DNA of 31,607 bases from a virus: the IMG/VR virus record IMGVR_UViG_3300008450_000258, positions 1-31,607 of that record; one strand, given 5' to 3'. Under the pieces are notes generated by a model. That model saw only the letters and a list, made by a program, of their open reading frames with translations. It was not told where the DNA came from and did not search any database. Shown here in pieces: positions 23,120 to 30,150 of this stretch. The position numbers and the translations under genes are program-made. Every line of letters starts with the position of its first letter. The stretch's first letter is position 1.

Positions 23120-23662
23120 CTACGACAAGAAGTCGTCATCAACTGCAGAGAAGTCATCCTCGGCACGTGCGCGGCCGGACAGCGGCTCGCCGTCTGCAAC
23201 CTTCTGCACGTTGTTCAGACCCGCGGCAATGCCGCGATTGCCGGCCTGGTTGTACGGGTAGAAGTTGACCGACACGCGGCCATACACGCCGCTGTAGATC
23301 TCTCCTTGGTCCAGGATGGGGTTGACCTGCGCGTCCACCACGCCGGGTTTCTGCTTGCTGCTGGCGTTGATGAACCAGTGGCCCTTGTACTCGGGCGCGT
23401 CGCGCTCGGTGTCGCCGTCACGCAGTGGCACCTTCAGGCCCGGGGGAATCTTGCCGCCCCACACGCTGATGCCTGCCTGCTTGGCCGCCTCGATGGCAGC
23501 CTTGACCTTGTCGACCGTTGCCGTGTCCGACTTCGGGATCAGGATGCAGACCGAATACTTGGGGTCTTTTCCTTCTTCCTGGGCACGGGGCTGGAAGACG
23601 TTGACGTAAGACAGCCGGGCCTTGCCGGTTACTACTTTTGTAGCTGATGGTTTTGTGCTCAT
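23120..23662 (-). CDS. DUF2815 single-stranded-DNA-binding-like protein
   Basis: A 180-residue protein with the DUF2815 pattern: TGKARLSYVNVFQPRAQEEGKDPKYSVCILIPKSD near the N-terminus and EIYSGVYGRVSVNFYPYNQAGNRGIAAGLNNVQKV near the end. It closes with an acidic tail, DDFSAVDDDFLS, like the partner-binding tails of single-strand-binding proteins. DUF2815 is regarded as an OB-fold SSB or annealing protein of phage replication modules, nearly always beside DUF2800 and a family A polymerase, as here. It would coat replication intermediates. The 26-base gap to the DUF2800 gene keeps both in one transcript. Confidence 0.9.
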   Translation of the reverse strand: MSTKPSATKVVTGKARLSYVNVFQPRAQEEGKDPKYSVCILIPKSDTATVDKVKAAIEAAKQAGISVWGGKIPPGLKVPLRDGDTERDAPEYKGHWFINASSKQKPGVVDAQVNPILDQGEIYSGVYGRVSVNFYPYNQAGNRGIAAGLNNVQKVADGEPLSGRARAEDDFSAVDDDFLS

Positions 23663-23688
23663 GTGGTTTCCTTTCCTTGTGAGCTGGT

Positions 23689-24876
23689 TTACTTGAAGTC
23701 TTCTGCAGCGGACGCCACAGAGCTAAGCGCTGGTCTCTTGTCCGACTCTTTGACCAGGGTGGGTTTGCCCGTCGGCTTGACGATCAGACCATCAAGCAGC
23801 TGGGCGAACTTCTTTTTGCCGAGCAGGGTCTCCATGGCCGTGATCCCGCGCAGGCTGCGCTCGTAGATCACCGCCTCTTCGATGCCCGACTCGACGAGCT
23901 TGGCGGCCACCGCGTCGTGGTCGCTGTACTTGCGGTTGGCGCGGCCCTCGACGAGCTTGAACCCAGGCCAGGTCTGGCCATGCTCCTCGGCCTGCTTGAG
24001 CGCGTAGGCCTGGACCTCGCCGATCCACTTGGCCACCGCGTCCCCGCGGTCCAGAACCTGCAGGATCTGCTCCTGCGTCAAGCGCTCGGGTTCGACCAGG
24101 GCGAAATCGGCCTTGGCCAGCGCCATTGCGTAGGTCCCGCGTGCGGCGCAGGTGAACCTGGCCTTGCAGAAGCAGCTCGTGCAATGGTCCCCGGCGACGA
24201 ACTCACCCTTGCCATCCCATGCCAGCTGCGCACGGGGCACGACCTGGCTGACCGCCCAGTCCAGCAGCTCGTCTACCGATATGGCCTCGGAGTCATAGTT
24301 GTTGAGCCGGGGCTGCAGCACCGTCATGCGCACCGTCTTGGCCGGATACAGGTGGGCCAGCTCGTTGTAAGCGCCCAGCCCATAGAGCCGCATCTGGCTG
24401 TTGTCCTGCGCGCTGACCGGCACGCCCTTGCCGTACTTCAGATCGAGCACCTCGATCAGGTCGTCGGTGACGATGACCAGGTCGCCCGTACCGAACCCTT
24501 CAGGCACCCAGGGGCTGAAGTCCAGCCGCTGCTCGACCAGGATGATCGGGTCCTTGCACTGTGCACGCGCCGCGTCAATACGTTCGACCGCAACCGCTGC
24601 CGCTGCGGCGACGTAGTCCTGTAGCTCCTGGGACCACAGCATGTTCCGGCGCAGCACGCGCCAGTTCTCGGTGTAGTCGTCCTTGCTGATGAACCCGGCG
24701 GCGTAGCGGATCTCGTTCTCGAAGACCGTGTGCGCGTAGGTTCCTTCAGCTGCATAGGGGCTTTGCTCGTCTTCGAACTGCTCCTCAGCCTTGGCGCTGG
24801 GGGTGCAGGTCATCCACTTCTCAGAGCCGCTCGCGGACAGCTTGGCGTGAGCGCGGATGGGTATTACCTTGGTCAT
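23689..24876 (-). CDS. DUF2800 Cas4/RecB-like nuclease
   Basis: A 395-residue PD-(D/E)XK nuclease family protein. Visible elements are LSASGSEKWMTCTPS with Cys24, AEGTYAHTVFE (His49), VEQRLDF (Glu115), GTGDLVIV (Asp132), EVLDLKYGKG (Asp145, Lys147) and QMRLYGLG (Gln161, Tyr165). A cysteine cluster follows at Cys232, Cys235, Cys237 and Cys243, which with Cys24 probably holds an iron-sulfur cluster as in Cas4 and AddB. It is expected to be an exonuclease of the phage recombination and replication module, acting with the DUF2815 protein just downstream. Length is usual for the family. Its 3' gap to DUF2815 is short, and it overlaps the upstream ORF by four bases. Confidence 0.9.
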   Translation of the reverse strand: MTKVIPIRAHAKLSASGSEKWMTCTPSAKAEEQFEDEQSPYAAEGTYAHTVFENEIRYAAGFISKDDYTENWRVLRRNMLWSQELQDYVAAAAAVAVERIDAARAQCKDPIILVEQRLDFSPWVPEGFGTGDLVIVTDDLIEVLDLKYGKGVPVSAQDNSQMRLYGLGAYNELAHLYPAKTVRMTVLQPRLNNYDSEAISVDELLDWAVSQVVPRAQLAWDGKGEFVAGDHCTSCFCKARFTCAARGTYAMALAKADFALVEPERLTQEQILQVLDRGDAVAKWIGEVQAYALKQAEEHGQTWPGFKLVEGRANRKYSDHDAVAAKLVESGIEEAVIYERSLRGITAMETLLGKKKFAQLLDGLIVKPTGKPTLVKESDKRPALSSVASAAEDFK

Positions 24877-25055
24877 ACAACGGCCTTTCCGAACCTAGAC
24901 AGGTCCACTGGTTTGGTCTTTCGGCGAGGTGGCTTGGCCTTGGTGAAAGGCCAAACGTCGGGCCTGTCGAGTAGCCCCAGCGAATGCCAGAGCTGGGCCA
25001 GGCGCCGCTGCTCGTCGGTTAGCGGGGCTGCTTGTTGGCCCACAGTTCCAGGCAT
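24873..25055 (-). CDS. small basic hypothetical protein
   Basis: A 60-residue protein: MPGTVGQQAAPLTDEQRRLAQLWHSLGLLDRPDVWPFTKAKPPRRKTKPVDLSRFGKAVV. It has one helix (TDEQRRLAQLWHSLGLL) and a basic, proline-containing tail. No family is recognised. It overlaps the DUF2800 start by four bases (ATGA) and its upstream neighbour by 37, so it is probably translated as part of the same operon. Confidence 0.5.
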   Translation of the reverse strand: MPGTVGQQAAPLTDEQRRLAQLWHSLGLLDRPDVWPFTKAKPPRRKTKPVDLSRFGKAVV

Positions 25056-25282
25056 GTCATCTCCAATGCCGCGCTCGGCGGGTTGGTCTTCAGGCTGTCG
25101 TCACCACCCTGCCGGTAGGCGTCGATCACGTCCTGCGCGATGTAGGGCTGACCAGGCTCGGCCGTGAGCTTGCTTAGGGCCATGGCCACCAGGGCGGTGA
25201 AAGTCACGCCCATGATCACGCCCAGCCAGTAGTTGCCATTGGCGTGCCGCTGCGCGGTGATGTAGTCGTTTAGATGATCCAT
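25019..25282 (-). CDS. small single-pass membrane protein
   Basis: An 87-residue protein with a hydrophilic N-terminus (MDHLNDYITAQRHANGNY) and one membrane helix at about residues 19-37 (WLGVIMGVTFTALVAMALS). A soluble domain containing AQDVIDAYRQGGDDSLKTNPPSAALEMTCLELWANK follows. The ATG at 25282 is preceded by GGAGGG seven bases upstream, which rules out the in-frame ATG at 25297. The function is unknown; early membrane proteins of phages often act in superinfection exclusion or host takeover. Confidence 0.6.
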   Translation of the reverse strand: MDHLNDYITAQRHANGNYWLGVIMGVTFTALVAMALSKLTAEPGQPYIAQDVIDAYRQGGDDSLKTNPPSAALEMTCLELWANKQPR

Positions 25283-25398
25283 TGCGCGACCCTCCATGCC
25301 AGGCCGGCGAACGCGCCGACCACTGCCGCCATACCTACGAAAGACAGGACCACCGCGATCAGCAGCAGGCCGACGTCTAAGAAGCCGGTGTGTTTCAT
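25270..25398 (-). CDS. 42-residue membrane peptide
   Basis: A tiny protein from the ATG at 25398: MKHTGFLDVGLLLIAVVLSFVGMAAVVGAFAGLAWRVAQWII. Nearly all of it is one long hydrophobic stretch with a Gly/Ala-rich middle, probably one or two membrane helices. The longer frame to 25452 reads through the upstream gene and is unlikely. It overlaps both neighbours by a few bases in the leftward operon. No function can be assigned. Confidence 0.55.
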   Translation of the reverse strand: MKHTGFLDVGLLLIAVVLSFVGMAAVVGAFAGLAWRVAQWII

Positions 25399-25595
25399 TG
25401 TTGGGTTCCCTTCGTCGATTGGTCTTTGAACCACCGCAGCGCGTCCTTGCACACGTGTTCGGCGTTGGCAGCCAGGTAGCTGCCGATGATCAGAGCCGCG
25501 GTTGGCGCGTCGCCCAGCGCCGATGGGTCGTCAAGGTGGCCCTCGAGTTCGACCGACTCGCCGGCGTCCTTGATGGTGATAGTTACTGTGGTCAT
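25395..25595 (-). CDS. small phage protein of unknown function
   Basis: A 66-residue protein beginning MTTVTITIKDAGESVELEGHLDDPSALGDAPTAALIIGSYLAANAEHV. It has an N-terminal beta strand pair and a later helix, the usual form of a short conserved early phage protein of unknown role. It has ATGA-type overlaps with both neighbours. Confidence 0.6.
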   Translation of the reverse strand: MTTVTITIKDAGESVELEGHLDDPSALGDAPTAALIIGSYLAANAEHVCKDALRWFKDQSTKGTQQ

Positions 25596-26011
25596 AGCTG
25601 CTCCGCGTTCTTCAAGAGCTCGGCGTACTTGTCCGCCGGAACGTCGGTGAGCTTGGCCGCGCCGTAGCCGGACAGCAGCGCCTTGACTTCCTTGCCCTTG
25701 CCGCCCTGGCTGAGGCTGGCCAGCTTGGCGCGGACCTCTTCCAGGGTTACGTCAGGGGCCGAACCTTTCGCAGCGGCAGAAGTCTCGGAAGGTGCAGGCG
25801 CCGACGCGGACTCCGAGCTCGGCGAGCTGTCGGTAGTGGCAGGGGCGGCCTTTGGGGCCTTTGCCTTTTTTGGTTCGGCCGGCGCCTCGACTTTCACTTC
25901 GACCGGCTCGCCGGTGGACGCGACCGTCACCTCGCTGTTGAACTGCTCCAGCAGGCGGATCAGCTGGGCCAGCTGCGACGGGGTCTTGGGGGTTAGGGTT
26001 ACTTGAATCAT
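25592..26011 (-). CDS. phage protein with two small domains joined by a disordered linker
   Basis: A 139-residue protein. Residues 1-45 are a short alpha/beta unit (MIQVTLTPKTPSQLAQLIRLLEQFNSEVTV). Residues about 46-88 are a low-complexity Ala/Pro/Ser/Lys linker. The C-terminal domain, VTLEEVRAKLASLSQGGKGKEVKALLSGYGAAKLTDVPADKYAELLKNAEQL, is a helical unit known from many phage early regions, without known function to me. The ATG at 26011 has AGGAG eight bases upstream and is preferred over the ATG at 26017, which is too close to that site. It overlaps its downstream neighbour by four bases. Confidence 0.65.
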   Translation of the reverse strand: MIQVTLTPKTPSQLAQLIRLLEQFNSEVTVASTGEPVEVKVEAPAEPKKAKAPKAAPATTDSSPSSESASAPAPSETSAAAKGSAPDVTLEEVRAKLASLSQGGKGKEVKALLSGYGAAKLTDVPADKYAELLKNAEQL

Positions 26012-26026
26012 TGCCATCTCTCCTGG

Positions 26027-26200
26027 TTATTCCTGGGGTTGTTGTATGGGTGGGTAATCCAGCGGAAGCTCGAGCTGTTGCTGCTGCTCTGCGCGGATTC
26101 TTTGGAACGTGACCCTGAGGTCCGTCTCTTTGGCCGGGACGTACTTGAAGTCCGGGTCGTCGAGCCGCGGTCTAGCCGGGCTTTTGTTTTTGTCCTGCAT
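26027..26200 (-). CDS. 57-residue first gene of the leftward early operon
   Basis: A 57-codon frame from ATG (26198-26200) to TAA (26027-26029), with AAAGGA five to ten bases upstream. The protein starts MQDKNKSPARPRLDDPDFKY, continues VPAKETDLRVTFQRIRAEQQ and ends in a Pro/Gln-rich tail. Its L-D-D-P-x-F-x-Y-x-P-A-x-x-T-D segment matches a small early protein that I have seen repeatedly in temperate phages next to the immunity region; function unknown. It is the first gene after the candidate leftward promoter and operator, and its stop is 15 bases before the next ATG. Confidence 0.68.
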   Translation of the reverse strand: MQDKNKSPARPRLDDPDFKYVPAKETDLRVTFQRIRAEQQQQLELPLDYPPIQQPQE

Positions 26201-26243
26201 GAGGTTCCTTTCTTGGATGCGGGTTAGGTCTGCTTACTGCCGG

Positions 26244-26260
26244 GGATAGTAGCACTATCC
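26244..26260. promoter_or_regulatory. leftward operator (OL) over a candidate leftward early promoter
   Basis: GGATAGT (26244-26250) and ACTATCC (26254-26260) form a perfect palindrome with a three-base centre. On the minus strand, TTGCAC (-35-like) lies 18 bases before TACTAT (-10-like), which falls inside the palindrome. The site is 44 bases upstream of the first leftward gene. A repressor bound here would block the promoter. Two related sequences lie at 26807 and 27058 by the repressor and cro genes. Confidence 0.6.
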
Positions 26261-26302
26261 TTTTCGGGCGTGCAAATACCACGCACCTGCGTACACCAAC
26301 GG

Positions 26303-26806
26303 TCAGGGTTGGGTAAGGACCTTAACTACGGCGGCAAGCGCGTCGGCTGGCGTTTCGGCCGATATGACCGAGGCCTTCGTGCCGACCAGGACCAGGTGCG
26401 CCTTGGTCCCGTTCTGCTCGGCTGCGAGCTGCGCCAGCTTGGCCGCGATCTGGCCAGGGGTTTGCGCGAACAGGAACAGGTGATTGCCCTGGCGCAGGTC
26501 CGGCAAGACGTCCGGCTCTGGCGCCGGGGGCGGGCCGCTACCGGTAGTGACCCCGCCGAACTCGCCCGTCAGTTTCCACAGCGCGTTGACGTCGGCGGCG
26601 TCGTTCAACAGCCACTCGAGCGGGGCGCCCGTCATCTTGCTGATGGTGATCAGGTGATCGGTCGTGGGCTTGGTCCGGTGCTCGGCCTCGGCCGCCTCCC
26701 ACAGGGCCACCGCGCCGCGGGTCACGCCGCAGTGCTTGGCCAGGTCTGCCTGGGTTAGGTCGGCGAACTTGCGCGCCTGGCGCAGTCTTTGCCAAAGCTC
26801 GGACAT
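26303..26806 (-). CDS. CI-like phage repressor without a LexA-type peptidase domain
   Basis: A 167-residue protein. Residues about 6-67 form an XRE helix-turn-helix (LRQARKFADLTQADLAKHCGVTRGAVALWEAA) with the usual later helices (HLITISKMTGAPLEWLLND). After a Pro/Gly linker (88-104), the C-terminal part is NHLFLFAQTPGQIAAKLAQLAAEQNGTKAHLVLVGTKASVISAETPADALAAVVKVLTQP, a small alpha/beta unit with no S24 Ser-Lys dyad or Ala-Gly cleavage site. It therefore should not self-cleave with RecA. The ATG at 26806 begins the HTH domain properly; the extension to 26878 has no family character. Facing cro, it is the probable lysogeny repressor. Confidence 0.83.
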   Translation of the reverse strand: MSELWQRLRQARKFADLTQADLAKHCGVTRGAVALWEAAEAEHRTKPTTDHLITISKMTGAPLEWLLNDAADVNALWKLTGEFGGVTTGSGPPPAPEPDVLPDLRQGNHLFLFAQTPGQIAAKLAQLAAEQNGTKAHLVLVGTKASVISAETPADALAAVVKVLTQP

Positions 26807-26821
26807 GATAGCCCCGCTTGT
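26807..26821. promoter_or_regulatory. operator-like sequence touching the repressor start codon
   Basis: GATAGCCCCGCTTGT begins at the base next to the repressor ATG. It shares 10 of 15 positions with the site at 27058-27072 and keeps the TAGC...GCT core of the operator set, although its right arm is degraded. Its position suggests autoregulation at the repressor's own start. It also covers the place where its ribosome site should be. Confidence 0.42.
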
Positions 26822-27057
26822 GTAGAGCGGCGGAGTGTGCAGCGGGACTGGGTAAAGAGCAAGCGCAGAGTGGTGCATTTGGGGGTAACCCTAAATCGGT
26901 CCTCACGTAAAACGATTGTTCTAAGCCACTGATTGGATGTGGCAAAGCCGGACCGCCGGCTCTGTTCGCCAGTGTCTACGTACGTACGTTGATGCCTACC
27001 ACCTTCGCGGTATTCGGCCGGTCGCAGCTGACGAACGGCAAGCGCTGGCGGACGAGA

Positions 27058-27074
27058 GTTAGCCACGCTATCAT
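27058..27074. promoter_or_regulatory. rightward operator and -10 element of the cro promoter
   Basis: GTTAGCCACGCTATC (27058-27072) is an imperfect palindrome (TAGC-CAC-GCTA) that agrees with the leftward operator at 10 of 15 positions. It overlaps TATCAT (27069-27074), a five-of-six match to the -10 consensus; a clear -35 is missing. With this -10, transcription would start at or very near the cro ATG at 27083. The rest of the repressor-cro spacer (26822-27057) shows only a run of ACGT units at 26976-26990. Confidence 0.52.
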
Positions 27075-27082
27075 TCGCGGCT

Positions 27083-27307
27083 ATGACTACAGCCGAAATC
27101 ATCAAAACGCTAGGGGGCCCGGCCAGCATTGGCCGGCAGTTGGGTCTTCGTGGCCAGGCGGTGAGCCTTTGGATTCGCGCCGATCGGATTCCCGTCGACC
27201 ATGTGCCTCAGCTCGAGCGCATCGCGAAGCAGATGGGCGCGCCCGTGCGGGCCGAGCAGATGCGCCCGGACGTGGAGTGGTCCGTCATCCGAGGCCAGGG
27301 TGGATGA
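27083..27307 (+). CDS. Cro/YdaS-like antirepressor-type regulator
   Basis: A 74-residue helix-turn-helix protein: AEIIKTLGGPASIGRQLGLRGQAVSLWIRADRIPVDHVPQLERIAKQMG, then the characteristic end VRAEQMRPDVEWSVIR. This matches the YdaS/Cro-like family that sits opposite the repressor in many temperate phages and opens the rightward early operon. It is expected to bind the same operators as the repressor and favour lytic growth. The start has no clear ribosome site, and the candidate promoter would give little or no leader. It overlaps the next gene by eight bases. Confidence 0.85.
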   Translation: MTTAEIIKTLGGPASIGRQLGLRGQAVSLWIRADRIPVDHVPQLERIAKQMGAPVRAEQMRPDVEWSVIRGQGG

Positions 27308-27494
27308 GGTCCACCTGACCCTGAACGCCGCCGTGCTGAATCTGATTCTCCGCGGTGAAGACGTCGCCGTGCCGATCGAGGGCCTGGGACTACGGGTAGT
27401 GCTCCGCGGCGATAACGATCTCGTGGCCATGCGTCAGCAGATGGAACACCTGGCTCTGATGCAGAGCCTGCCCACCCCCCGCAGCATCAACTGA
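27300..27494 (+). CDS. small early protein after cro
   Basis: A 64-residue protein from the GTG at 27300: an alpha/beta N-terminus (DEVHLTLNAAVLNLILRGEDVAVPIEGLGLRVVLRGDNDLVAM) and a short helix ending HLALMQSLPTPRSIN. The GTG lies just before the cro stop and has GAGG a few bases upstream, so it is probably coupled to cro. No family is recognised. Confidence 0.6.
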   Translation: MDEVHLTLNAAVLNLILRGEDVAVPIEGLGLRVVLRGDNDLVAMRQQMEHLALMQSLPTPRSIN

Positions 27495-27505
27495 AAGGAG
27501 AAACC

Positions 27506-27661
27506 GTGAAAGACAAGCCGTTCTGGGACAAAGAGAACCCCAAAGACAAGCCCAAGAAGTTGACCGCGGCGCAGAAGCTCGCGGCCAAGCGCAGGGCGAA
27601 GGAGGCCGGCCGCCCCTATCCCAACCTGGTGGATAACGCCGCGGCGGCGCGCAAGAAATAG
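27506..27661 (+). CDS. 51-residue conserved basic phage protein
   Basis: A 51-codon frame from the GTG at 27506, preceded by AAGGAG with a five-base gap. The protein starts MKDKPFWDKENPKDKPKKLT and continues AAQKLAAKRRAKEAGRPYPN, then LVDNAAAARKK. The last part (A-x-Q-K-x-x-A-K-x-x-A-K-x-A-G-R-P-Y-P-N-L-V-D-N) is a well-conserved signature of a small protein in phages of Burkholderia and relatives; function unknown. It belongs to the rightward early operon between cro and the primase-helicase. Confidence 0.72.
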   Translation: MKDKPFWDKENPKDKPKKLTAAQKLAAKRRAKEAGRPYPNLVDNAAAARKK

Positions 27662-27776
27662 TTGTTGCTGTTGCTGTTTAAGGGCTCGGGCCGGGCTAGC
27701 TACCTGGCCGACAAGGCGGTAATTCCCTCCCTGCCGCCGCCCGTCTTTTTTCCAGGGAGTGAAGAAGGGAACTTAT

Positions 27777-30131
27777 GTGAGCTTTGAAATGAAACGATTC
27801 GGCGCCGATGGCCCATCGTTGCACCGGGCCGGATGGGAAGTCATCCCAATCAAGGAGAAGACCAAGCGCCCGATCGTCAAGGATTGGCAGCACGGCTTTA
27901 CTGACCAGCAGATTGAGCAGTTCGCCCGCAACGGCTACGCCCGCGGGTCGATTGGCATGCTCGCCCGGCGCTTCCCCGGGGTCGACATTGACGTGTCGGA
28001 CAAGGCCTGCGCAGACGCGCTCGAGGCCGCCGTTCTGCGCGTGCTCGGGCCAGCCCCGATCAGGTACGGCAGCGCACCGAAGCGCCTGCTGATGTACCGC
28101 ACCGACGAGCCCTTTACCAAGGTCAAGGTCTTCCTGCAGGCGCCCGACGGGAGCACGAAGGGCGCCGACGGGAAGGACTACGCCGTGGAGTTTCTCGGCG
28201 ACGGGCAGCAGTACGTCATCTATGGCGAGCACCCGGACGGGTTCGAGTACCGGTGGCCAGGCAATGACGGGCCGGGTGAGGTCGACGTGTGGGAGCTCAC
28301 CGATCTGACGCTGGGCGGGGTGACCGGGTTCGTCGAGGCGATCGCGGAGTATCTGCCCGAAGGCTGGTCGGTGCGCCAACAGACTACCGGTAGCGCAGCC
28401 ACGGTGACGGTCTCCGGCGATGCGTTTGAGAACTACCGCCCGCCGCTTGAGGACTGGGACGCAGACCGGATCAGGGCAGACATTGCCCCGCACCTGGACC
28501 TGGGCATGGAGTACGACGATTGGATACGCGTCGGCCAGGCCTTGCATCACCAGTTCGGCGGAGCCGATGAGGGGTTCGAGCTGTGGGACGAGATGTTCCA
28601 GGACTCGCCCAAGTACGGCGGCCGGGACTATGGCTTTGACCGTTGGCGGTCTTTCAAGACGAACCGTGGCAGCCAGCACGTCGTCACGCTGGCCAGCCTG
28701 ATCAAGCAGACCAAGCCTGTACGGCAACTGGCCGTACAAAAGGAGCGCCAGGACGCGGTCGACGATCTCATTTTTGAGATAGAGCTGACCATGCGGCCGC
28801 AGGACCTGCAGGAGCAGGTGGCGGCCAAGGTGGCACACAACGCCGACCTTTCTGACATTGACCGCGAGACCATCGCCGCGGCCATCCAGGGGCGGGCCAA
28901 GGAGCTCGGCATATCCATGCCCATCGGCACGGTGCGCGGCTGGTGCCGCCCCAGGGTGCGTTCGGACTGGCCACACGTGAACGAGGACGGCAACCCGCTG
29001 TGCACTCTTGAGAACCTGCGCATCCTTCTGGCCAGGCTTGGGTACACGGTCCGATACAACGTCATCAAGAAGTCGATCGAGATCCTCATCCCCGGCGCAG
29101 CGTTTACCAGGGACAACCGGGACAACGCCGCCATCGCGCACGTCTACAGCGAGTGCGAGATCGTGCGCATGCCTACCAAGCACGTGGCGCAGTACCTCAT
29201 CACGATCGCCGATGAGAATCAGTACAACCCGGTGCTGACCTGGATCGAGTCGAAGAAGTGGGACGGCGTGTCGCGGTTGGCCGCCTTCTGCGACACGGTG
29301 CGGTCTGAGTCGCCGATGAAGGACCGATTGATCAGGAAGTGGCTCATCCAGTGCGTGGCCGCGGCCGCTTCGCCCGATGGCATCGCGAACCAGGGGATAT
29401 TGACCTTCGTCGGTCCGCAGAACATCGGAAAGACGACCTGGTTCCAGCGGCTGGCGCCGGCCGAGCTCGATGCGATCTTCACCGGCCTGACCCTGGACCT
29501 GAAGTCCAAGGACTCGATCTTTGTGGGCGTGTCGCATTGGATCGTGGAGCTGGGCGAGGTCGACGCGACGATGCGGAAGTCAGACATCAGCGCGCTGAAG
29601 TCATTCATCACCCAGCCCATGGACAAGATCCGCCGCCCCTACGCGGCCACGGAATCCCAGTTTGGGCGCCGGACGGCGTTTGGTGCCAGCGTTAATGACG
29701 AGGTTTACCTGCACGACCCGACGGGGAACCGCCGCTTCTGGTCGATCCTGGTCGAGGGCTTTGCCTTGGACCACGAGGTCGACATGCAGCAGCTGTGGGC
29801 CGAGGTGCTGCACCTGTGGCGGGCCGGGGAGCGGTGGTTCCTGTCGAAGGAAGAGGTCGGCGAGCTGAACGCACACAACGAGGACTTCACGGTGGTCGAC
29901 CCGGTGGAGGAGCGACTTGCGAGTGGGTTCGGGTGGGGCCCGGAGGTGGCGAGTTGGGAATGGGTGACGGCGACCGAGGCGCTGGTCCGGGTAGGGGTGA
30001 AAGACCCTTCGCGGGCAGCGACGATCACGGCGGGCAGGGCATTACGAAAATTGAACGGCGGGCAGAGAAGAAAGAGCAATGGGAAGGTGCTGCTCGCTGT
30101 GCCAGGGGATTTTGAAGATTTTCTAGGGTAA
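27777..30131 (+). CDS. VapE-type primase-helicase (prim-pol, PriCT and VirE domains)
   Basis: A 784-residue replication protein. The N-terminal part (about 10-180) resembles a bifunctional primase/polymerase: WEVIPIKEKTKRPIVKDW, then GVDIDVSD with the metal-binding Asp70 and Asp72, and RYGSAPKRLL. A PriCT-like segment follows (YDDWIRVGQALHHQFGG...FDRWRSF). The C-terminal helicase domain of the virulence-associated E family has Walker A GPQNIGKTT (Gly546-Lys552-Thr553), IVELGEVDATMRKSDISALKSFIT and NRRFWSI. It should prime and unwind DNA at the phage origin, working with the family A polymerase. I chose GTG at 27777 because AGGGA lies six bases upstream; GTG at 27759 and ATG at 27789 are alternatives. 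Candidate origin repeats begin 20 bases after its stop. Confidence 0.9.
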   Translation: MSFEMKRFGADGPSLHRAGWEVIPIKEKTKRPIVKDWQHGFTDQQIEQFARNGYARGSIGMLARRFPGVDIDVSDKACADALEAAVLRVLGPAPIRYGSAPKRLLMYRTDEPFTKVKVFLQAPDGSTKGADGKDYAVEFLGDGQQYVIYGEHPDGFEYRWPGNDGPGEVDVWELTDLTLGGVTGFVEAIAEYLPEGWSVRQQTTGSAATVTVSGDAFENYRPPLEDWDADRIRADIAPHLDLGMEYDDWIRVGQALHHQFGGADEGFELWDEMFQDSPKYGGRDYGFDRWRSFKTNRGSQHVVTLASLIKQTKPVRQLAVQKERQDAVDDLIFEIELTMRPQDLQEQVAAKVAHNADLSDIDRETIAAAIQGRAKELGISMPIGTVRGWCRPRVRSDWPHVNEDGNPLCTLENLRILLARLGYTVRYNVIKKSIEILIPGAAFTRDNRDNAAIAHVYSECEIVRMPTKHVAQYLITIADENQYNPVLTWIESKKWDGVSRLAAFCDTVRSESPMKDRLIRKWLIQCVAAAASPDGIANQGILTFVGPQNIGKTTWFQRLAPAELDAIFTGLTLDLKSKDSIFVGVSHWIVELGEVDATMRKSDISALKSFITQPMDKIRRPYAATESQFGRRTAFGASVNDEVYLHDPTGNRRFWSILVEGFALDHEVDMQQLWAEVLHLWRAGERWFLSKEEVGELNAHNEDFTVVDPVEERLASGFGWGPEVASWEWVTATEALVRVGVKDPSRAATITAGRALRKLNGGQRRKSNGKVLLAVPGDFEDFLG

Positions 30132-30150
30132 AGGGCAAAGGGAGGGGTTG

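Noticed and set aside
27700-27758. GGCGG and CCGCC with a nearby T run before the primase-helicase gene, as a terminator
   Set aside because: The stem is short, the loop long, and the T run is separated from the stem by about seven bases, so it is too weak to call.
27696-29537. A 613-codon open frame on the minus strand opposite the primase-helicase gene
   Set aside because: The plus strand has prim-pol and VirE motifs in the right order, while the minus frame is rich in His, Arg and Leu as expected of an antisense shadow.
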